Shown here: in pieces, positions 25,845 to 33,147 of the stretch | How the letters are laid out: every line of letters starts with the position of its first letter | Numbering within the stretch: the stretch's first letter is position 1 | Origin: Caprella mutica | Taxonomy: Eukaryota > Arthropoda > Malacostraca > Amphipoda > Caprellidae | Direction of reading: 5' to 3' | NCBI GenBank assembly: GCA_947561585.1 | Contig: CANNZV010000919.1 | Span: 151,906 to 215,905, forward strand | DNA: 64,000 nucleotides | Notes under the pieces: generated by a model | What the model was told of the DNA's origin: nothing | The model's input: only the letters and a program-made list of their open reading frames with translations | The model's database searches: none | Program-made: the position numbers and the translations under genes

Positions 25845-27107
25845 TTACCCATTTACCACGCCAACCACCTTCCCCATCAACTCCGCCCCCAACACCGGAC
25901 TATTCCGCGCCTTCGACTGCTTATCCTTCGCCGTATAAATCCACCTTTCATCCGCTTGAAAGAGGGTTAGGTTTGCCTTTTCGCCTTCGGCAATTTTAGG
26001 TAAAGGCAAGCCCAATATCTCGCGAGGTCGGATGGCTAATTTATCTACCAATTGCTCCACAGATAAGCCGGAATACATACGTGCTAAAGAAAAAGTAGTT
26101 TCCAGATTAATTGCACCAAAATCCGCATAAAAGAACTCCAATTCCTTTGCTTCTACTTCCCATGGCGTATGGTTAGAGGCAATAAAATCAATCGTTCCAT
26201 CTTGTAAACCTGCTAATAAAGCTGCGCGGTCATCTTCGCTACGCAAGGGCGGCGAAACTTTATAATTCGGGTCAAAACCCGCTAATTTATCTTCATTAAA
26301 AGCCACATTCATCACCGCTACAGAGCAAGTCACTTCTAAGCCTTTTGCCTTCGCTTGACGTACTAAATCAACGGAGCCTGCTGCCGAAATATTAGCAATA
26401 TGTAAGCGTGAATTGGTGTATTCGGCTAAATAAATATCGCGCTGTACCATCAATTCCTCGGCAAGCGACGGAATACCTTTCATCCCCAAAGAAGTACTCA
26501 ACATACCCTCGTGCATTTTGCCACTGCCCGCGATTAATTTGTCATTCGGATGGTTAATGACCAAACCATTGAAGGCACGCACGTATTGTAAGGCTCGTAG
26601 CATCAAGCCACTGTCTTGTATAGAATGTTTGCCATCCGAAAAAGCAATCGCGCCTGCTTGCTGCATATCCAGCATTTCAGTGATGTCTTTACCTTCGCAA
26701 TTTTCGGAAACTGCGCCTATCGCATAAAAATCGGTCGCAAAATCAGCGGTATTATTCTTTAGATAATGCACTTGGGTCTTCGATTGCACGACTGGATGTG
26801 TATTGGGCTGACTAGCCACGGCGGTATAGCCTCCTGCTTTCGCGGCAGCGGCGGCAGTCTCTAAATCTTCGCGATGTTCGAAGCCGGGGTCGCCGACTTG
26901 TGTACCTACATCGCACCAGCCAATGGAAACGCTAAGTCCCTCTTTATCAACAACTTGTGCATCTTTAGTGGAAATGTTTTTGCCGATAGATTGGATAATA
27001 CCATCTACTATTAATAGGTCTAATTGTTCCCCGTTGTGTGGTGAACGCGGGTCAATTATCGTCGCATTTTTGATATGTAAGTGCATGTCTTGGTCGAATT
27101 TGCGCAA
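25845..27107 (-). CDS. Dihydroorotase-like protein lacking metal ligands
   Basis: 420 aa (412 if it starts at the second Met, MHLHIKN). The amidohydrolase fold of dihydroorotase is clear (NATIIDP, AAAAAKAGGYTAVASQPNTHP, LHIANISAAGSVDLVRQAKA). The metal-binding HxH of DxHxHxR is replaced (D66-V-G68-T-Q70-V-G72). The VTCxxxPHH histidine is missing (VTCSVAVMN), and the usual D in TDHAPH is N (SNHTPW). It is therefore probably a non-catalytic homologue, like the PyrC' type that supports aspartate transcarbamoylase. Many Bacteroidota carry such a protein annotated as dihydroorotase. No pyrimidine gene lies next to it. Confidence 0.85.
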   Translation of the reverse strand: MRKFDQDMHLHIKNATIIDPRSPHNGEQLDLLIVDGIIQSIGKNISTKDAQVVDKEGLSVSIGWCDVGTQVGDPGFEHREDLETAAAAAKAGGYTAVASQPNTHPVVQSKTQVHYLKNNTADFATDFYAIGAVSENCEGKDITEMLDMQQAGAIAFSDGKHSIQDSGLMLRALQYVRAFNGLVINHPNDKLIAGSGKMHEGMLSTSLGMKGIPSLAEELMVQRDIYLAEYTNSRLHIANISAAGSVDLVRQAKAKGLEVTCSVAVMNVAFNEDKLAGFDPNYKVSPPLRSEDDRAALLAGLQDGTIDFIASNHTPWEVEAKELEFFYADFGAINLETTFSLARMYSGLSVEQLVDKLAIRPREILGLPLPKIAEGEKANLTLFQADERWIYTAKDKQSKARNSPVLGAELMGKVVGVVNG

Positions 27108-27216
27108 AGGTATAATAATGAATAATGAATAGTGAAATAATGAGCAACAAATCGTGTTTTGTTCGTCATTTTCATTTCTTAACTTTTCATTGGCTGCATT
27201 GATTTGGGATTTATTT

Positions 27217-27224
27217 TACCTTTG
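27217..27224 (+). promoter_or_regulatory. TAnnTTTG box upstream of lipoprotein 27389
   Basis: TACCTTTG matches the -7 consensus; a TTG lies 24 nt upstream (27190-27192), slightly longer than the usual spacing. Transcription would pass through the 80-bp palindrome before the ATG at 27389. Confidence 0.4.
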
Positions 27225-27266
27225 CCTATTCAAATTTTAGCTATTCTCAGCTTAAGTAATTAAATA

Positions 27267-27346
27267 GTGGTGTTACCAGTTTTTTTGCTGATCAATTAGA
27301 GATTATCAACTGTTCGTACCTTATTATTAATGACTGGTAACACCAC
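27267..27346. repeat. 80-bp GTGGTGTTACCAGT palindrome (copy 2)
   Basis: Perfect 14-bp ends identical to those at 15605-15684, 80 bp apart. Outside them are degenerate remains of the longer element seen at 30601 (GCTATTCTCAGCTTAAG at 27240-27256 versus GCAATTCTCGGTTTAAG). It ends 42 bp before a start codon. Confidence 0.85.
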
Positions 27347-27388
27347 TTTGGATCTTAAATCAAAAACAGCTATTCAAATTCAAAAAAT

Positions 27389-27826
27389 ATGCGCTTTAAC
27401 TATCTCTTCATTTGCCTCATTTTGACAACTGCTTTCGCTTGCAAAAAATATGAAGATGGGCCTTATTTATCCATTATTAGCAAAAAAGAACGCATCAAAA
27501 ATGAATGGCAAATAGAACAAGTAGTACAACAAGAATCACCGAATACAGTCAGTGACGCAACTGCCCTTTATGCTGGTATAACGATTAATTTGGATACGGA
27601 CACCGCTATTATTAGCTTTCCTTTGGATGGAAATACGGAAGAATTGAGAGGAAATTGGGCATTGGACGAAAATAATACCGCACTGACTTGGAACGTGGCT
27701 GGAGACACCACTTTTGCGCTGCTAGATAGCATGGAACGCTTTGATATTTTGCGGCTAACGGAAAAGCAGTTTTGGATTGCTTATGATAAGTTTGGAGAGT
27801 ATCGAATACTGCGACTTAAAGATTAG
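27389..27826 (+). CDS. Lipocalin-like lipoprotein
   Basis: 145 aa. Signal with Cys18 (TTAFAC) then KKYEDGP, a common start in Bacteroidota lipoproteins. The mature part (ISKKERIKNEWQIEQV, later LRGNWAL, LRLTEKQFWIAY) resembles the small lipocalin-like family, with a beta-barrel pattern. Role unknown. A strong bidirectional hairpin follows. Confidence 0.78.
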   Translation: MRFNYLFICLILTTAFACKKYEDGPYLSIISKKERIKNEWQIEQVVQQESPNTVSDATALYAGITINLDTDTAIISFPLDGNTEELRGNWALDENNTALTWNVAGDTTFALLDSMERFDILRLTEKQFWIAYDKFGEYRILRLKD

Positions 27827-27831
27827 AAATA

Positions 27832-27873
27832 AAAAAAGGATAAAAGTGGCGTGAACCTCTTTTATCCTTTTTT
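27832..27873. terminator. Bidirectional terminator between lipoprotein and UXS-like gene
   Basis: A 15-bp stem (AAAAAAGGATAAAAG / CTTTTATCCTTTTTT) with a 12-nt loop lies 6 bp after the lipoprotein stop and 17 bp before the end of the converging gene. A/T-tracts on both sides fit rho-independent termination in both directions. Confidence 0.85.
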
Positions 27874-27889
27874 ATTTATTCTGTTGCGA

Positions 27890-28843
27890 TTATACCGCTT
27901 CTGGTATTTTCACTACTGTTTTGAAGTACTCATAAGTACGACGCATGCCCTCTGCACGGTCAATCTTAGGTGTCCATCCCAATAGTTTCGTTGCTTTATC
28001 AATATTTGGTTGACGCACTTTCGGGTCATCCGTTGGTAAATCTTTGTGTATAATATGTGCTTTTGGATTATTGACCATAGCCAATACTTCCTTCGCAAAA
28101 TCCATGATGGTAATCTCTGCTGGATTGCCAATATTCACAGGGTCTGAACAATCGCTTAATAGTAAGCGGTGAATTCCTTCTACCAAATCATCTACATAGC
28201 AGAATGCACGCGTTTGTGAGCCATCACCGAAAACCGTTAAGCCCTCGCCGCGAATAGCTTGAGAGAAAAAGGCTGGCAATACACGTCCATCATTGACGCG
28301 CATACGTGGGCCATAAGTATTGAAAATACGAATAATACGCGTTTCTACGCCGTGGTAGGTGTGGTAAGCCATCGTAATTGCTTCTTGGAAACGTTTCGCT
28401 TCGTCATAAACACCACGAGGGCCAACTGGGTTTACATTCCCCCAATAGTCTTCTGTTTGTGGGTGAATAAGCGGGTCACCATACACTTCAGAAGTAGAAG
28501 CGATAAGCATACGTGCATTTTTTGCTTTAGCCAAACCTAATAGATTATGTGTACCTAAAGAACCCACTTTGAGGGTTTGGATAGGCATTTTCAAATAATC
28601 AATAGGAGATGCAGGCGATGCAAAGTGTAGAATATAATCTAAATCACCGGGTACGTGTACGAATTTCGATACATCATGGTGGTAATATTCAAATTGTTCT
28701 AGCGGGAATAAGTGCTGGATGTTATCCATGTTTCCCGTAATAAGATTATCCATGCCGATAACATGGTAACCCTCCTTGATAAAACGGTCGCAAAGGTGAG
28801 AACCAAGGAAACCAGCCGCGCCAGTAATAAGTACTTTTTTCAC
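27890..28843 (-). CDS. NAD-dependent SDR: UDP-glucuronate decarboxylase-like
   Basis: 317 aa extended SDR. The NAD motif [12 protein letters not shown] is at 6-17. TSEVYGDP and [10 protein letters not shown] give the catalytic Ser/Thr and Yxxx[21 protein letters not shown] and [11 protein letters not shown] are typical of UDP-xylose synthase/UDP-glucuronate decarboxylase. It would make UDP-xylose or a related nucleotide sugar for surface polysaccharide. A close relative (dTDP-glucose dehydratase or other epimerase) is less likely. A well-spaced promoter lies about 285 bp upstream. Confidence 0.9.
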   Translation of the reverse strand: MKKVLITGAAGFLGSHLCDRFIKEGYHVIGMDNLITGNMDNIQHLFPLEQFEYYHHDVSKFVHVPGDLDYILHFASPASPIDYLKMPIQTLKVGSLGTHNLLGLAKAKNARMLIASTSEVYGDPLIHPQTEDYWGNVNPVGPRGVYDEAKRFQEAITMAYHTYHGVETRIIRIFNTYGPRMRVNDGRVLPAFFSQAIRGEGLTVFGDGSQTRAFCYVDDLVEGIHRLLLSDCSDPVNIGNPAEITIMDFAKEVLAMVNNPKAHIIHKDLPTDDPKVRQPNIDKATKLLGWTPKIDRAEGMRRTYEYFKTVVKIPEAV

Positions 28844-29126
28844 GTTGTTTGTGTGTTTTTTTATTCTTCTCTAGTATGTTTTTAATTAGTAATTAAAAAT
28901 TAGAGATTAAGACAGATTGAGCGTCTATATACTCCTTTTTATTCAATTTTAATTACGTGTGTAGAAGAATTTTAGTGATTGAAAAAATAAGGGGGAAACA
29001 ATATTTTTAAAAAATCAATAACAAATTAACTACTTTTTTCTAATAATTTATTGATAATCACTAGACTACAAATAAAGTGAGCTATTAATTTGTTTTTAAT
29101 CTTTTTTGAAATCAAAGTTTGTAGCA

Positions 29127-29159
29127 CAAAAATACGCAATTTTAATGAAAAAAGGGCAA
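29127..29159 (-). promoter_or_regulatory. Promoter candidate for UXS-like gene
   Basis: Minus-strand TTG (29159-29157), 22-nt spacer, TATTTTTG (29134-29127): a good match to the Bacteroidota promoter. The next gene is the UXS-like one, giving a leader of about 275 nt. The -33 box overlaps the terminator of the microprotein gene upstream. Confidence 0.5.
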
Positions 29160-29174
29160 CCATTATGGTTGCCC
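29154..29174 (-). terminator. Terminator of the 48-aa membrane protein gene
   Basis: GGGCAACCAT/ATGGTTGCCC hairpin followed on the minus strand by TTTTTT, a textbook rho-independent terminator. It lies 80 bp past the stop codon of 29254-29400. Confidence 0.75.
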
Positions 29175-29253
29175 CTCGCGTTTTTGGGATGATTTGTGTT
29201 TCATAGCGTCCCTTATGGGCTGCCCAAATCACCAATTAACTCGTGGAATTTTA

Positions 29254-29400
29254 CTAGATAGACATTGCGTATAAAACTGCAATTAGACCTAGAGATGCAA
29301 AACAGCCAAGCAAGATAAGTAGCTTGCTCTCTGTTGATGAGTCTGCAATTTCGTAAACACCTTGCTGAGTAGAATTTGTTGTAGAATTAATGTATGTCAT
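29254..29400 (-). CDS. 48-aa membrane microprotein
   Basis: A short gene in an otherwise empty 2.2-kb region. The N-terminal 25 residues are polar, rich in Ser, Thr, Asn and Gln. One hydrophobic helix follows (LLILLGCFASLGLIAVLYAM), ending right at the C-terminus. It is followed by a clear terminator, which supports a real transcription unit. No family is recognised; such single-span proteins may modulate a membrane complex, but nothing here shows which. Confidence 0.5.
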   Translation of the reverse strand: MTYINSTTNSTQQGVYEIADSSTESKLLILLGCFASLGLIAVLYAMSI

Positions 29401-30600
29401 GGAACTTGGATTAAAAAGATTTCAAAGGATAATAACTCGCAAAATCAATTGTTACAGTAGTGTCTTCACAAGCTCTTACCATTCACACATAGCTAGGGCC
29501 TTCCTATTTGGAACTACCAAATAAGAAAAAGCTAACTGAGTAGATAGTTTCACAGACCAGGCTTTCTATGAATAACGAGGGACGTAATTCATACGATGCG
29601 TATGGTCTATTTTCCTATTTTCCTACTCCCTAAACAAGCAATAATTTTTATACGCACTATAAAATAAAACACAAAGCAGTTGCTTTCTATTTTATGCTAT
29701 ACAAATGCTAAAAATTACTAATTCGTAATTAGGGACTAATAAACAGACATAACAAAGCATAACTATCTGAAATACAGAACATTATGACAAATTACATTTG
29801 TATTCGTCCAGCTATTTACTTTTGAAAAATGTGTGATTAAGTAATGTTGTAAACGTACGATGCCGAGTGTTGTCTTAAGTAAAAGTAGCCAAAGAACACC
29901 CATAGAAAATGGGCTTGTTTAGCCTACTTATCCCAGCCTTGTATTTGTGAAAATACATCAGAGTAGTACGACGATGAAGCCATCGCGATTCAAGTATAAT
30001 CTAGTTCGTTTTTAGTCAATTTTGACAGATTGACTAGGTATGCATATAGTGTTTCATGCGGCGTGAGTTGCCCTAAGGCATCTTTCGTAGTCTTATAAAA
30101 GACCAATCAAGTCAATAATAAAAATAATATCAATTAGGGATGCAATAGTGTGATGCATCGGCCAAAATAATATATTCTAATTTGACTATCCTCTCTTTAG
30201 TACGTGTTCCTTCTAAATGCAATCAGGTGTTCTCTCTGACTTTTTAGATAGGGGGTTCTTAATGATTAGAATTAAAAAATAGTATTTACTATTCTTCTAC
30301 TCCAAGCACTTCTTCAGTTACATGTAATATAAATCATTTCTCGTAATGTTCTCATCGAACAACGCAATGTTGCTCTTGTAAAAAAAATGTGTCAATTGCT
30401 AATCACTCTCTAAAAAAGAGAGGATTGTTTCATTAGTGTATCGCAAAGATATAATATATATATTGATAAAAAAAATATATTTTATATTTTATGAACTTTA
30501 GCTTTCATTGCTACAGCCAAAGTACTGCTGTAAGCCCTATGAATACTAGGTTTTTAATCAAAAAAATATTTTACATTTTTTCATATATGTAGATAAAAAT
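29401..30600. other. Gene-free AT-rich region with possible RNA gene
   Basis: No protein gene is supported in 1.2 kb. It holds a short inverted repeat (ATAAAATA / TATTTTAT, about 29661-29696), the possible ncRNA at 29817-30010, and a very AT-rich end (30450-30600). Confidence 0.5.
29817..30010 (+). ncRNA. Candidate structured non-coding RNA
   Basis: TACTTTTG at 29817-29824, with a TTG 16 nt upstream, may be a promoter. Downstream lie three consecutive hairpins without an ORF: a long stem 29883-29929 (AAGTAG/CTACTT outside, CCCAT-AGAAA-ATGGG at the tip), 29941-29956 (GTATTT/AAATAC) and 29972-29985 (CGATG/CATCG). It does not look like tmRNA, RNase P or SRP RNA. This is judged by eye only. Confidence 0.3.
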
Positions 30601-31048
30601 ACCAGCAATTCTCGGTTTAAGCAGAAAAGTGGTGTTACCAGTCATTAATCTTAAAAAACGGGTATTCATTTACTGCCTACTTTATCGTAAAAAACTGGTA
30701 ACACCACTCGACATTTACTTAAACCGAGAATCGCTGTAAAAATACCAGCAATTCTCGGTTTAAGCAGAAAAGTGGTGTTACCAGTCATTAATCTTAAAAA
30801 ACGGGTATTCATTTACTGCCTACTCTATCGTAAAAAACTGGTAACACCACTCGACATTTACTTAAACCGAGAATTGCTGTAAAAATACCAGCAATTCTCG
30901 GTTTAAGCAGAAAAGTGGTGTTGCCAGTCATTAATCTTAAAAAACGGGTATTCATTTACTGCCTACTTTATCGTAAAAAACTGGTAACACCACTCGACAT
31001 TTACTTAAACCGAGAATTGCTGTAAAAATACCAGCAATTCTCGGTTTA
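30601..31048. repeat. Tandem array of 143-bp palindromic units (3 plus a partial fourth)
   Basis: Units begin at 30601, 30744 and 30887; a partial one (19 bp) begins at 31030. Each unit is flanked by inverted ends CAGCAATTCTCGGTTTAAG / CTTAAACCGAGAATTGCTG and contains the GTGGTGTTACCAGT...ACTGGTAACACCAC palindrome (79 bp apart). Copies are nearly identical. An interrupted single copy is at 52568-52862 and degenerate copies at 27238-27372 and 15605-15684. It is immediately followed by a solo type C arm of the 158-bp element (31062-31077). Confidence 0.92.
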
Positions 31049-31080
31049 GGGAATAGTGCAAGAATAACTTGACTGACTAC

Positions 31081-32052
31081 TTAGTTTGCTATTTCAAACA
31101 AGCGGTCCAAATTAGGTGATAAAATAATTTCAGTACGCCGATTTTTAGCCTTATTGGTAGGCGTATCGTTGGGGGCAATTGGTGCGTAAAAAGCACGTCC
31201 CGCAGCAGTCAAACGCGCTGGAGAGACGCCATTCGTTACTAATATTTTAGTGACCGCAACAGCACGATTAGCACTCAATTTCCAGTTCGTATCCGGCGTT
31301 CCATCTGTGTCTGTATGTCCTTCTACCAAGATGGTAAAATCGCCTTCATTTTTCAATGCCGTCGCTAACTGAGCAATCGCTTGTTTACCTTTCCCGTTGA
31401 TTTCGTCACTACCCGTCGAAAATAACAAATCCTGACTTAAAGAAACATAGAGTTTTCCATTCCGTTCTGTGACCGTCAAATCTGCACCAGAATAGCCTCT
31501 TAGCGCATTTTTTACGCTATTTTTTAGCTGTCCCATTTGTGCATTTTGAACGTTTATTTGGCTTTGCAATTCCGCAATACGTGCTTCTCTAATACCAATT
31601 TCGCCCTGCAAAGTACCAAGGCTTTGTTGTTGGCGTTCGAGTTCATATTGCAAACTATTTAGCTCGCTTTCGCGTTGATTGAGTTCTGTTTCTTTCGTCC
31701 CCAAAGCCCCTTCTAATGTAGTGACTTGACCTGCCGAACTACTCAAAATAGCATTATTTCTATCCAATAATTCATTATAGCGTGTCAGCAAACTCGCATT
31801 GTCGCGTTTCAATTGTTCGGTCAAAATAGTAAGTTCTTCCAAATCGTTCATCATTCCACGTAAAATACTTTCATTGTCACTCAAATTCTGCTTATATCGC
31901 TCTGCATTTTCAGCGACTTCTTCCAAGTTGCCTAATTCTTTAAAATAGGTATCCCGTGCGAGTTTTATTTCCTCATATTTTTTACGAGAAACACAGCTTG
32001 TCATCAAAATAACAACAGAAAAAACGACAGGAAGGAGACGTAAAAAGGTCAT
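31081..32052 (-). CDS. OmpA-family lipoprotein with coiled coil
   Basis: 323 aa. Lipobox LMTSC (Cys20). A long coiled-coil region (about 25-190, rich in Leu, Gln and Glu) follows, then an OmpA-like peptidoglycan-binding domain (about 200-310: LLFSTGSDEINGKGKQAI, VEGHTDTDGTPDTNWKLSANRAVAV, NRRTEIIL). It probably links the outer membrane to peptidoglycan. The gene begins 230 bp from the divergent alkD-like gene. Confidence 0.92.
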   Translation of the reverse strand: MTFLRLLPVVFSVVILMTSCVSRKKYEEIKLARDTYFKELGNLEEVAENAERYKQNLSDNESILRGMMNDLEELTILTEQLKRDNASLLTRYNELLDRNNAILSSSAGQVTTLEGALGTKETELNQRESELNSLQYELERQQQSLGTLQGEIGIREARIAELQSQINVQNAQMGQLKNSVKNALRGYSGADLTVTERNGKLYVSLSQDLLFSTGSDEINGKGKQAIAQLATALKNEGDFTILVEGHTDTDGTPDTNWKLSANRAVAVTKILVTNGVSPARLTAAGRAFYAPIAPNDTPTNKAKNRRTEIILSPNLDRLFEIAN

Positions 32053-32281
32053 ATTGTTTGTTTTTTAATAGTATATTTAAAAATAAATTGCGGCTAAATT
32101 GCGATTATTTTTTGATTAATTTAAAGTCAAAACAAAACACTAAACAACTGATTATCAAACAATTACAACTTTCCAATGTTCACTTCGTCAATTATTTGCC
32201 CGTTCCTTCTAAAAATAATAAAAATCGACATTACCTTTAGCCGTCGTAAAGATATTGAAAAAACCAGCAAAAGTAAAGACC

Positions 32282-32965
32282 ATGCTATCTCCAAAGGAAT
32301 ACTATCAGCTTGTATATGCGCAATTGAGTGAAGCTGGTCATCCTGAAATCGCGGAAAAACAACGTAAATATATGCGTGACCAATACGATTATTTTGGTTG
32401 CAAAATGCCTGTTTGGAATGCCGTCATCAAGCCCATTTTCAAAGCAGAAGGGCTTTATACGGACGAAAAATTAATCGATTTTGCCCGCCTTTGCTACGAC
32501 GATGAACACCGTGAACTGCATTATGTGGCAGTAGAAATGGTGCAAAAAACACTCAAAAAGCAAGACCAGCATTTTATTACATTTTTGGAAGAACTCATCA
32601 CAACTAACTCATGGTGGGATACGGTTGATTGGCTCGCAAAATTGGTCGGTATGCATTTCCTTCGTTACCCTGACCTGATCGGACCAAGTACTAAAAAATG
32701 GATAGAAAGCGATGACTTTTGGCTACAACGCGTGTCGATTATTTTCCAATTATTTTATCGCGAAAAAACAAATACAGATTTGCTATTCGATTACATATTA
32801 CGTGTAGCAGACAGTAAAGAATTTTTCTTACAAAAAGCAGCAGGCTGGGCATTGCGGCAACATACCCGCACTAATCCTGACTTAATCGTCGCTTTTGTTG
32901 CAGAACATGAAGCCAAACTTTCGACGCTCACGAAGCGGGAGGCTTTGCGTTTGTTAAAGAATTAG
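32282..32965 (+). CDS. DNA alkylation repair enzyme, AlkD-like
   Basis: 227 aa from the ATG at 32282; a TTG 27 bp upstream is also in frame. All-helical HEAT-like repeat glycosylase. Family motifs are visible: KYMRDQYDYFGCKMPVWN near the start, NSWWDTVDWLAKLVG in the middle (containing the W and D of the active cleft), and FLQKAAGWALRQHTRTNP near the end. It removes bulky or positively charged alkylated bases such as N7-methylguanine or N3-methyladenine. No operon partner; divergent from the OmpA lipoprotein gene. Confidence 0.92.
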   Translation: MLSPKEYYQLVYAQLSEAGHPEIAEKQRKYMRDQYDYFGCKMPVWNAVIKPIFKAEGLYTDEKLIDFARLCYDDEHRELHYVAVEMVQKTLKKQDQHFITFLEELITTNSWWDTVDWLAKLVGMHFLRYPDLIGPSTKKWIESDDFWLQRVSIIFQLFYREKTNTDLLFDYILRVADSKEFFLQKAAGWALRQHTRTNPDLIVAFVAEHEAKLSTLTKREALRLLKN

Positions 32966-33147
32966 CACAGCTTAGTAGTCAGTCAAGTTAATTGCAAGTC
33001 CTTTTGCAGTCCATTTTACAGTATTCCAATCGAATAATTTTTTAGTTTAATATTCCTTTGTAAATTTACACGAAACGAAGAGGGCTTTGGTACACACATT
33101 AACCAAATCCCTTTTCCATTTTAATATACGCTAACTTACTTCGCGAC

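Noticed and set aside
29401..30600. tRNA, tmRNA, RNase P or SRP RNA gene in the gene-free region
   Set aside because: None of the conserved cores of these RNAs could be seen; only local hairpins are present.
30601..31048. CRISPR-like array of 143-bp repeats
   Set aside because: Whole units are repeated with no unique spacers, and each unit is a palindrome found elsewhere singly.
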